Assembly: GCF_003208655.1 (NCBI RefSeq)
Contig: NZ_QKLU01000003.1
Span: 571,745 to 635,744 of the forward strand
DNA: 64,000 bases
From: Pedobacter nutrimenti
GTDB lineage: Bacteria > Bacteroidota > Bacteroidia > Sphingobacteriales > Sphingobacteriaceae
Direction: 5' to 3'
The translations under genes were made by a program, and so were the position numbers. Positions 1 to 6,805 of the stretch are shown piece after piece. The notes below the pieces were generated by a model. It saw nothing but the letters and a program-made list of their open reading frames with translations, searched no databases and was not told where the DNA came from. The stretch's first letter is position 1, and each line of letters starts with the position of its first letter.

Positions 1-721
1 ACTCAGTACCGGAGAAAGTACCATTACAAGAGAAACCAACAGAAGACACTTGACCGTAAAACTCAACATAAGGGGTACGGATCTTTCGGCCTTGCTGAAA
101 ACGGCGCAGGACAAGATAGAAAAGGATGTAAAATACGACCATAGCAAATATTCTATACAGTGGGGCGGTCAGTTTGAAAACCAAAACCGTGCCTATGCGC
201 GCCTAATGGTTATTGTGCCGCTTGCCCTGGCCATTATGTTCTTATTGCTTTATGCTGCCTTTGGTAAATTCAGTCAGGCTGGTCTGATCCTGACCATTGT
301 CCCTCTTGCTTTATTTGGTGGCATGCTGGCCCTCAATGTCAGGGGAATGACCCTTAATGTTTCTTCTGCTGTAGGTTTTATTGCCTTATTCGGGGTGGCC
401 ATACAAAATGGTGTGATCATGATCTCTTACATTAACGGCTTGCGGAAAAAAGGAACCGCCTTGAAAAAAGCGGTGATCACCGGAGCAAAACACCGTTTCC
501 GTCCGGTTCTGATGACCGCAACGGTGGCTGTGCTGGGCTTGCTACCCGCATCTCTTGCTACAGGGATCGGCTCAGATGTACAGCGTCCGCTGGCAACTGT
601 AATTGTTTACGGACTATTGTTTTCGACCATTATCACCCTTTTCGCATTACCTGCATTGTATTATCTCCTGGAAAAAAAGGAAGAAACAAAGACAGGTTCT
701 GAAAACATTATTAATCCTTAA
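1..721 (+). CDS. RND heavy-metal efflux pump (CzcA/CusA family), C-terminal part
   Basis: This is the last roughly 240 residues of an inner-membrane proton-driven RND pump, cut by the window edge. The frame is open back to base 2, so the apparent TTG start at 50 is internal. Visible are the end of the last periplasmic portion (ITRETNRRHLTVKLNIRGTD, typical of CusA/CzcA), then the final transmembrane helices, the loop MTATVAVLGLLPASLATGIG, and a last helix ending in a charged tail. The metal-efflux (HME) subgroup fits better than the drug (HAE) subgroup because of the SDVQRPLATVIV segment. The TolC-type partner starts 11 bp after the stop, as expected for a tripartite pump operon. Substrate metal cannot be told from this part. 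Confidence 0.9.
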   Translation, partial: LSTGESTITRETNRRHLTVKLNIRGTDLSALLKTAQDKIEKDVKYDHSKYSIQWGGQFENQNRAYARLMVIVPLALAIMFLLLYAAFGKFSQAGLILTIVPLALFGGMLALNVRGMTLNVSSAVGFIALFGVAIQNGVIMISYINGLRKKGTALKKAVITGAKHRFRPVLMTATVAVLGLLPASLATGIGSDVQRPLATVIVYGLLFSTIITLFALPALYYLLEKKEETKTGSENIINP

Positions 722-731
722 AAGAATAAAG

Positions 732-2030
732 ATGAAATTATTTAATCCTTATAAAATTTCCTTTGCCCTGCTGGGGCTGCTATTTGTTCTGGCTCAGCAG
801 GGTAAGGCACAGACGGATACGACCATGAACAAATTGAAAATCACTTTTCCGGCTTACATTCAGCTGGCGGTAAAAAACAATCTGGGTTATGCAGCAGAGC
901 AATTTAAAGTGAGTATTGCCCAGGCCGATGCGATGAGCGCAAAGGTATTCCGTGACCCCGATTTTTCTATCGGGGCTGTAAATCATGGTCAAAGAAGAAT
1001 GAAAATGGGCTATGAACTGAGCACAGAGCTGGGTTATACCTTTGAACTGGGAGGAAAAAGAAAGGCCAGGATCAGCCTGGCCAACCGCCAGGCAGAGCAG
1101 GCACAATTGCTGCTGAATGATTATTTCAGAAATTTAAGGGCAGATGCAACCATTGCTTTTTTAACTGCAATGAAAGAGAAAAGCCTGCTGGAGGTAAAGC
1201 AGGATTCTTATGAACGCATGAAGCAACTGAGCATTTCGGATAGCATCCGTTTAAAGCATGGTGCGATTACTGAGATTGATGCCAGGCAGTCCAGGTTGGA
1301 ATCTGTTTCCCTGTTGAATGAAGTGTATCAGCAGGAAGCGGTATGGAAAGCCGCTTTGGTGAATATGAATATGCTAAGTGGTTCAAAGCTGGAGGACATT
1401 TTATACAATCCCAGTGGGGATGTGATGAAATTTAGCCGGGAGTTTAATTTGGCAGAGCTCATTAGGAATGCACAACACAGCAGGCCCGATTTGCTTGCAG
1501 CGGTTAAAAACAAAGAAATTTCTAAAGACATGCTTCGCCTGGCCAAGGCCAACCGGGTCATCGATTTGGGGGTAACCTTTGGTTTAACCGCAAATTCTGT
1601 CGTTGCCAATGCGGTAGCACCTACGCCTTCCTCCGGAAATGTTTCTGTAGGACTTTCTATTCCCCTTAAATTTTCAAACAACAACATGGGGGCTTTAAAG
1701 TCAGCTAATTACACTTTGCAGCAATCCGAAGTGTTGTATCAGCAGGCCCTGCTTCAAATACAGGTAGAAGTGACCCAGGCTTATTACAATTATCAGGCAA
1801 GCCAAAAACAGCTCAAGGAATTTGCATCGGGTATGTTAACAGACGCGAATAAAGTACTGGAGGGGAAAATATACAGCTATAAAAGAGGAGAAACCTCTTT
1901 ACTGGAGGTATTGGTTGCCCAACGCAGTTTTAATGAAGTAAGGCAAAGTTACCTGGAAACATTGAACGCCAATGCAGTTGCCCTGATGGAATTGGAACGA
2001 ACTGCAGGCATCTGGGACATTAATTTCTAA
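732..2030 (+). CDS. TolC/CzcC-family outer membrane efflux protein
   Basis: Outer-membrane channel partner of the RND pump upstream. I take the ATG at 732 because it gives a signal peptide (MKLFNPYKISFALLGLLFVL then a cut near QGKAQ). A longer frame back to 603 would overlap the pump gene and has no signal. The 432-residue product has the two long helical repeats of the family, rich in Ala, Leu, Gln and Glu, with the typical ending GETSLLEVLVAQRSFNEVRQ. It probably spans the periplasm and outer membrane as a trimer with CzcA and an adaptor encoded left of the window. It is co-transcribed with its neighbours (11 bp gap before, 10 bp after). Confidence 0.88.
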   Translation: MKLFNPYKISFALLGLLFVLAQQGKAQTDTTMNKLKITFPAYIQLAVKNNLGYAAEQFKVSIAQADAMSAKVFRDPDFSIGAVNHGQRRMKMGYELSTELGYTFELGGKRKARISLANRQAEQAQLLLNDYFRNLRADATIAFLTAMKEKSLLEVKQDSYERMKQLSISDSIRLKHGAITEIDARQSRLESVSLLNEVYQQEAVWKAALVNMNMLSGSKLEDILYNPSGDVMKFSREFNLAELIRNAQHSRPDLLAAVKNKEISKDMLRLAKANRVIDLGVTFGLTANSVVANAVAPTPSSGNVSVGLSIPLKFSNNNMGALKSANYTLQQSEVLYQQALLQIQVEVTQAYYNYQASQKQLKEFASGMLTDANKVLEGKIYSYKRGETSLLEVLVAQRSFNEVRQSYLETLNANAVALMELERTAGIWDINF

Positions 2031-2040
2031 GCAAAAAATC

Positions 2041-2715
2041 ATGAAGAAAGTTATAATTACACTAATTTGTCTGGTCCTGGCAAAAGCAGGTCAGGCTCAG
2101 TATACCGAAAACACCAACGATCAGGTGAGTTTTGGATTTAGGGCAGGCTACACCAATTTTAACATCGCAGGGAAAGATGTGGCTAACCTGTCCGATGGAG
2201 GATCCCACAGATCTATTGCCAGCTTTTTTGCCGGAATAGAGGCCAATACGAAAATAAAACCCTACTTCTGGTTGAAGCATGATGTTTCTGTGGTCGGAAA
2301 AGGCAGCGTACTTCAACGTTTGGACGATAAGGACGAGGTGTTTGAAAGTAAACTGCGCAGTCTGTATGTGGAAATTGCCCCGGTTAGCCCAACACTTCAT
2401 TTTAAAGGTATTGAGCTCTTTGCCGGCCCTTATGTGGCCGTATTGCTACAGGCTTCAGTTCAGGAGCGTGCAGAAGATGGACGTTTGTATAAAAGCAGGC
2501 TTATTTACGGAGATGCCAAACAGGATGGGGGATATATGCAAAAACTTGATGCAGGACTGCTTGGCGGGCTGTCGTATAGATTCTGGAAAGGCTTTAGTAT
2601 AGAAGCCAGATATATGTACGGGCTTACCCCCATTATTGAACATTCGGATCGTCCCGATGGCCAATTGAAAATATTTAACAGAGGTTTTTCGGCAGGAATA
2701 GGTTATCGCTGGTAG
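2041..2715 (+). CDS. Outer membrane beta-barrel protein, last gene of the efflux operon
   Basis: A 224-residue exported protein: signal peptide of about 19 residues (cut near GQAQ), then alternating-residue strands such as VSFGFRAGYTNF and a C-terminal GFSAGIGYRW ending in an aromatic residue, which is the usual outer-membrane barrel ending. It resembles the generic OMP_b-brl/PorT-like barrels of Bacteroidetes. It starts 10 bp after the TolC-like gene, so it is very likely the final gene of that operon; what it contributes to efflux is unknown. Strong barrel call, no specific function. Confidence 0.75.
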   Translation: MKKVIITLICLVLAKAGQAQYTENTNDQVSFGFRAGYTNFNIAGKDVANLSDGGSHRSIASFFAGIEANTKIKPYFWLKHDVSVVGKGSVLQRLDDKDEVFESKLRSLYVEIAPVSPTLHFKGIELFAGPYVAVLLQASVQERAEDGRLYKSRLIYGDAKQDGGYMQKLDAGLLGGLSYRFWKGFSIEARYMYGLTPIIEHSDRPDGQLKIFNRGFSAGIGYRW

Positions 2716-2898
2716 GTAGTATATGGCTTTTCTTTTACAAAAAGAAAGGGTGTTTTTTTTGGTAAAAAATGATCTGATTGAAAAAATTAATTTTTTTTAC
2801 ATTTCCAACATCCAAGGTTTTTTATAAATCGTATGTATGCCTTGAGAGCGTTAATTAGGCTAGCGGGACAAGTCGGAGGACGAGTTCCGCTGCCGTTT

Positions 2899-3975
2899 TT
2901 AGACCCTTGGTAATTTATCCAATACTTCCAGTAATCTTTGTAAATCGTCCTGAGTATTATAAAAATGGAAGGATACCCGGGTACCTCCGCCTCTGTAGGA
3001 ACAGATAATGTTTTGTTCCAGTAATTTATTTTCAGGAACATTCAGGCTGAATATGGTAGAATGTTGTTTTCTTAATCCAATACTTTTATGAATCAGTCCG
3101 CGTTCAAGCAGTGCAGATGTTGCTTTCCGGCCAAGGTCTTCAAGATGTTTTTGAATGAAGTCTATACCTGTTTTTTCGAAAAAAAATAAGGATTGCTGCA
3201 AGGTCCCAAAAGCCAGGGTGTCCTGATGTCCGGGTTCAAAGAAAAGGGACAAAACATCTTTGCCTAATAGAAAAGGCTCGGTGGGCCGTTCTGCTTTTTG
3301 TGCTTCAGTATACAGCAGGGAGCGGACCTGGTCTTTGATAAATACAAAGCCATTTCCATAGCCGCCCAGCATCCATTTATAACCACTGGCAATCAATACA
3401 TCCAGGCCAGATTCTTCGAAGTTGAAGGCTGAAGTGCCGCAAAATTGTGTGGCATCGCCAACGATAATCAGATCCGGGAAATCGCGTTTTAGTTCTTTGA
3501 TAAAATCCAGGCTGATCCGGATGCCGCTGATGTACTGGATCAGGCTCAGGGCAAGCACTGTCGGTTTAAAGGTTTTTATTTTTGCCAGAATGTTTTCTTC
3601 TATATTTTCATCTATAGGTAAATAAGCACATTCAAAGCCCCTGCTTTGCACCGGGTAGTTTACAGAAGGATAATCTTCCTGGGTCAGCAGAAAACGATGT
3701 TTGCCTGAAAGACCTTCTAAAAAAGTATTGAAACCAAAAGAAAAATTTGGAACAAGAAAAGTGTTTTCCGTTTTTACCCCAAAAAAAGCAGAAAGGCTAA
3801 TTCTTACCGATTGCAAAAAGCTCGCCTGGGTATTTCGGAATATGCTGCCATTGTTAAAAAAATCCTGATCGTGTGTTTTGCGCCAGTCGAGCAAAGACCC
3901 GGATAAAATCCCGGAACTCGCTGTATTGAGATAGGTTGTTGTGTTAAGTAATGGGAACTGATCTTGAAAATTCAT
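2899..3975 (-). CDS. Class V aminotransferase (PLP-dependent, cysteine-desulfurase-like)
   Basis: Cytoplasmic PLP enzyme of the aminotransferase class V/NifS fold, 358 residues from the ATG at 3975; the frame can also open at a TTG at 3981. The N terminus has the family's LNTTTYLNTASSGILS segment. The cofactor site is the lysine of SGYKWMLGGYGNGF, preceded by VGDATQFCGTSAF, whose Asp should contact the pyridine nitrogen. I see no clear catalytic cysteine loop of a true desulfurase, so a transaminase, lyase or kynureninase-type activity is equally possible. It stands alone, with UspA upstream on the same strand across about 106 bp. Confidence 0.82.
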   Translation of the reverse strand: MNFQDQFPLLNTTTYLNTASSGILSGSLLDWRKTHDQDFFNNGSIFRNTQASFLQSVRISLSAFFGVKTENTFLVPNFSFGFNTFLEGLSGKHRFLLTQEDYPSVNYPVQSRGFECAYLPIDENIEENILAKIKTFKPTVLALSLIQYISGIRISLDFIKELKRDFPDLIIVGDATQFCGTSAFNFEESGLDVLIASGYKWMLGGYGNGFVFIKDQVRSLLYTEAQKAERPTEPFLLGKDVLSLFFEPGHQDTLAFGTLQQSLFFFEKTGIDFIQKHLEDLGRKATSALLERGLIHKSIGLRKQHSTIFSLNVPENKLLEQNIICSYRGGGTRVSFHFYNTQDDLQRLLEVLDKLPRV

Positions 3976-4081
3976 GGCCAAAGTTATCGTTATAAATAGA
4001 ATCGGCCTTATTTTTTTAAAAATCAGATTTCAGGGGACAGCAGCAGATGCTACTGCCCCTAAAATCACACGGAAAAAAAAA

Positions 4082-4936
4082 TTATTTGAGGATCAGGACA
4101 GGTTTATTTGCATCTAAAGACAAGCCTTCTGTAATGCTCTGATGGGTCAGTTTATAAAGAAAACTATGTACCCCTGGCAATGCAATAATCATTTGTATGG
4201 CGTGTTCATCTGCGAAATTAAGCACGCCATGAAGGATATCGGTATCATCTGAATAATAAAGCTCGTACTGGTAATCGTTGAGAACTTCTTTTACAATGCC
4301 ATCGATTTCCAGGGTAGGATGCTCTGGTAAAAGGTGTTTATGCTCTGGGTCAACATTCAATAAGGCGAGTTTGGGATGTGGCCAGTGTTTAATTTTGTGT
4401 ATGCGTTTAATCAGGCTCACATGGTTTAAAGTCCTGAAATCGCAGGCGATTAAAGCGGTGGCCACCGACTGGTAACGGGCTTTAGGTGGAATAATCAGAA
4501 CAGGGACCGGACTGACTTTGGCAATTTCTATCATATGGTTCCCGATAAAACTCTCTTGTCCTTTGTGATTGGCATTACTGCCCAGGATCAAAACATCCGG
4601 ATGTTCTTCTTCAATGACATTTAAAACCGAACGCAATAAAGGAAGTTCTTTCAAAACGACTTTGATTTCAATTCCGGGTTTAGGACGTAGTTTTTTTAAT
4701 AACTGTGTTTTAAGTTCATTTAGCCTGGCCAAAATTTCCTGTTTCTGTTCCAGCAGATTGTCCTCAGTAGGTTGTATAAAGTCTGCTGAAGGGTAGATCT
4801 GTTCAAACAGGCTCACATAAAAATGACTAAAAAGCACAATTTGCTGTATGTCCTGGTGATTGCTCAGGTCTGCTGCATAATCAGCAGCATTAAAAGATGG
4901 TGTGGTAAAATCGATGGGTACGAGAAGTGTTTTCAT
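4082..4936 (-). CDS. Universal stress protein, tandem UspA domains
   Basis: A 284-residue cytoplasmic protein with two Usp folds in a row: residues about 1-150 (starting MKTLLVPIDFT, with LILGSNANHKG and PVPVLIIP) and about 155-284 (starting ATALIACDF, ending KPVLILK). The first half keeps a nucleotide-loop-like G-S-N-A-N-H-K-G segment; the second looks more degenerate. The two-domain form is common in Bacteroidetes. It lies 12 bp downstream of the marR-like gene on the same strand, so the pair is probably one transcript, which would make it a stress response gene under that regulator. Confidence 0.88.
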   Translation of the reverse strand: MKTLLVPIDFTTPSFNAADYAADLSNHQDIQQIVLFSHFYVSLFEQIYPSADFIQPTEDNLLEQKQEILARLNELKTQLLKKLRPKPGIEIKVVLKELPLLRSVLNVIEEEHPDVLILGSNANHKGQESFIGNHMIEIAKVSPVPVLIIPPKARYQSVATALIACDFRTLNHVSLIKRIHKIKHWPHPKLALLNVDPEHKHLLPEHPTLEIDGIVKEVLNDYQYELYYSDDTDILHGVLNFADEHAIQMIIALPGVHSFLYKLTHQSITEGLSLDANKPVLILK

Positions 4937-4948
4937 AATGATTCACAA

Positions 4949-5416
4949 TTAAAAGAGCGCGGGTTCCAGATTTTCTTTAAGATTTCCGCTCAACTCCCGG
5001 ATCAGCCTGGTGGCGGCAATAATATCTTCGGCTTTTAAAGTTTCCGAAGCAGCAGTGTACATTTCCATAGCCCAGGGAAAAAGTTTTTCCTGAAGGTTTT
5101 TTCCTTCGGAAGTCAAATAAATGAGGTTGTTTCTCCTGTCATTTTCATCCTCCATGCGTTTGACCAGATCACGTTTAACCAGATTGTCGATCAGATAGGT
5201 CATACTGGCTTTCTCTTTAGTGATCCGGCTGGCAATTTCCTGCTGATTAATGCCATCTTTATCCCAAAGGCAAATCAAAACTTCGAGCATTTCATAGGTA
5301 ATGTTCAGTTTGTGTTCTTTAATCCTGGCCTGGATAAACTGACGGGAGCGGCTTCTCATTTCAATGACTGCACGGCCAAGTTCAAGGGCCAGCAATGCTT
5401 TGTTTTTTTCTGCCAT
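4949..5416 (-). CDS. MarR-family transcriptional regulator
   Basis: A 155-residue winged helix-turn-helix repressor. The DNA-binding part spans about residues 45-110: INQQEIASRITKEKASMTYL is the recognition-helix region and DENDRRNNLIYLT is the wing, with the Asp-Arg-Arg that marks MarR proteins. The helices at both ends form the dimer interface. The gene leads the uspA-like gene (12 bp apart). An imperfect palindrome and a Bacteroidetes-type -7 element lie just upstream, suggesting autoregulation. The ligand is unknown. Confidence 0.9.
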   Translation of the reverse strand: MAEKNKALLALELGRAVIEMRSRSRQFIQARIKEHKLNITYEMLEVLICLWDKDGINQQEIASRITKEKASMTYLIDNLVKRDLVKRMEDENDRRNNLIYLTSEGKNLQEKLFPWAMEMYTAASETLKAEDIIAATRLIRELSGNLKENLEPALF

Positions 5417-5439
5417 AACAAATGGATTGGTTGTCTATA

Positions 5440-5475
5440 CAAAGTTAAGGAATAGATAGTAAAGTATTTAACTAT
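5440..5475 (-). promoter_or_regulatory. Putative promoter and MarR operator
   Basis: On the minus strand 5447-5440 reads TAACTTTG, a full match to the Bacteroidetes -7 element, 24 bp before the marR ATG. Just upstream, 5456-5475 is an imperfect palindrome (ATAGT and ACTAT arms around AAAGTATTTA, eight of ten pairs matching), placed where a repressor would cover the upstream promoter element. Operator role is inferred. Confidence 0.45.
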
Positions 5476-5564
5476 TTTAAAGAGAATTTGTCATTTTTTA
5501 ATACCGAAGTATAGGTTGAAAAAGTAAAAAAATATTTACCTTTAGCTGCCGAAGCCAGGGAACG

Positions 5565-5759
5565 ATGAAATGGAGTGAACTGCTTAAGAAACTCAAACAA
5601 GCTGGATATATGTACTTGAGGGATGCAAAAGGAAGCCATGAGTATTGGCACCATCCCGGCAAAATGAATGAAGTACCAATTGTAATTGCAAAACATGGAG
5701 CTAAGGAAATCGGAACAGGACTCGCAAACAAAATTTTGAAACAAGCAGGATTAAAATAA
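5565..5759 (+). CDS. hicA: HicA-family mRNA interferase toxin
   Basis: A 64-residue dsRBD-like toxin of a type II toxin-antitoxin pair. It has the family pattern: MKWSELLKKLKQAGY helix, then LRDAKGSHEYW with the Gly-Ser-His that carries the catalytic histidine (His25), and a C-terminal helix LANKILKQAGL. HicA proteins degrade mRNA when free and are neutralised by HicB, encoded 43 bp downstream. A TACCTTTA element at 5537-5544 is a reasonable promoter. The toxin-first order is the usual one for this family. Confidence 0.92.
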   Translation: MKWSELLKKLKQAGYMYLRDAKGSHEYWHHPGKMNEVPIVIAKHGAKEIGTGLANKILKQAGLK

Positions 5760-5770
5760 TTTTGTTTTTA

Positions 5771-5790
5771 AAAGCATGATATCTTTATAA
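5771..5790 (+). promoter_or_regulatory. Putative internal promoter for hicB
   Basis: The short gap between hicA and hicB carries ATATCTTTATAAAA, close to the TAnnTTTG -7 consensus. The same 14 bp string recurs before the gene at 6332 (around 6310-6323). A promoter here would give the antitoxin its own transcript in addition to the operon message. Confidence 0.35.
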
Positions 5791-5802
5791 AATGATTGCA
5801 AA

Positions 5803-6195
5803 ATGAAAAGGATTGTATTTATTGTAGAGAAAACCAGTACCGGCTATTCAGCCTATGCCAAAGACTTCGAAAATATTCCTGCTGGTACAACAGGCGATAC
5901 AATGACAGAGCTGAGAACAAATATTGTAGATGCTTATAACTCGGTAGCTGAATTTAAAGGTTGGCCAGAGGTTACTATTGATGAAATTACAGTTCAACTG
6001 GATTTACCTCAATTTTTTCAGTTTTACAATGTAATAAACATTAGTGCTTTGTCTGTCAGGATTGGTATGAGTAATACCTTGTTGTCTCAATATATTCATG
6101 GACAAAAGAAAGCTGGTCCTAAACAAATTGCAAGGATCATGACAGGAATTAAGGATTTGGGTAAGGAACTGGCCTCTTTGGAGATTGCAGTCTGA
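5803..6195 (+). CDS. hicB: HicB-family antitoxin with C-terminal HTH
   Basis: A 130-residue antitoxin: residues 1-65 form the partly degraded RNase-H-like HicB fold (IVEKTSTGYSAYAKDFENIP, GTTGDTMTELRTNI), which binds HicA. Residues about 75-125 form a helix-turn-helix (ALSVRIGMSNTLLSQYIHGQ) for binding the operon promoter. It pairs with hicA 43 bp upstream. A likely -7 element lies in the gap, which would let antitoxin be made separately. No further partner is seen. Confidence 0.9.
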   Translation: MKRIVFIVEKTSTGYSAYAKDFENIPAGTTGDTMTELRTNIVDAYNSVAEFKGWPEVTIDEITVQLDLPQFFQFYNVINISALSVRIGMSNTLLSQYIHGQKKAGPKQIARIMTGIKDLGKELASLEIAV

Positions 6196-6331
6196 AGTGC
6201 GATTTTCATGCTTTTGGCATGCTGTGGGGCGAAATGCTTTATGGACGTAGTTCTAATTATTTTTCTTTAAACTACAGATTTCATTTTTCTGTACTTAAGT
6301 GCAAAAAATAATATCTTTATAAAAAAAAGCT

Positions 6332-6739
6332 ATGAAATCGACCTTGTTGGCATTTGCCCTGATCCTTACTTCTTTTGGTCTTAAAGCCCAGTCCAATGCG
6401 GCCGACATGTCGGTGGTACCTTTAAAAGAAATTTCCGGTAAAACGGGTCAGGAAGTGGTGGTGGTTGATTCAGTATATAGTGGAAGGGCTTTTGATAACC
6501 GTACCCTGCTGAATATTGGAGGTAATTTTCCAAACCAGCTGCTTACAGTGGTTATTGATAAAAATGATTATAATAACTTTGAAGGAGATATTGTTGCCCT
6601 GTACCTTCATAAAAGGATTAGTGTTGCCGGTAAAGTGACGGTCTATAATGGGAAACCGCAAATTGCAGTGACTGATCCTAAAAAACAACTGAATTTAAAT
6701 CTGAAATGGGAGCGGGGTTTATATTCTAAAACCCAGTAA
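6332..6739 (+). CDS. Small exported OB-fold protein
   Basis: A 135-residue protein with a signal peptide (about 19 residues, cut near LKAQ). The mature part has an OB-like strand pattern: GQEVVVVDSVYSGRAF, then LLNIGGNFPNQLLTVVID, then RISVAGKVTVYNGKPQIAVT. That last pattern (V-x-G-x-V-x-x-Y-x-G-x-P-x-I) is common in secreted OB-fold proteins that may bind nucleic acids or sugars. It stands alone, with its own promoter-like TATCTTTA upstream. Function unknown. Confidence 0.7.
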   Translation: MKSTLLAFALILTSFGLKAQSNAADMSVVPLKEISGKTGQEVVVVDSVYSGRAFDNRTLLNIGGNFPNQLLTVVIDKNDYNNFEGDIVALYLHKRISVAGKVTVYNGKPQIAVTDPKKQLNLNLKWERGLYSKTQ

Positions 6740-6753
6740 ACCTTTCTTAAAAT

Positions 6754-6779
6754 GCCCCCTTTGCTTTGATGGTGGGGGC
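6754..6779 (+). terminator. Weak hairpin between OB-fold gene and GH20 gene
   Basis: GCCCCC at 6754-6759 pairs with GGGGGC at 6774-6779 around a 14-base loop, 14 bp after the OB-fold stop. There is no immediate T run, though a T-rich tract follows about 15 bp on. It could end the upstream transcript or be a leader structure of the next gene. Confidence 0.35.
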
Positions 6780-6805
6780 CTGTAAACACTATTAATTTTT
6801 TAAAC

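Noticed and set aside
603..731. N-terminal extension of the TolC-like gene
   Set aside because: It overlaps the pump gene in another frame and would hide the signal peptide that starts at 732.
2861..2890. GC-rich imperfect hairpin after the aminotransferase gene
   Set aside because: Pairing is interrupted in several places and no T run follows on the minus strand; not convincing as a terminator.
2787..3041. 84-residue minus-strand frame beside the aminotransferase
   Set aside because: It overlaps the end of the real gene in another frame and shows no protein-like pattern.
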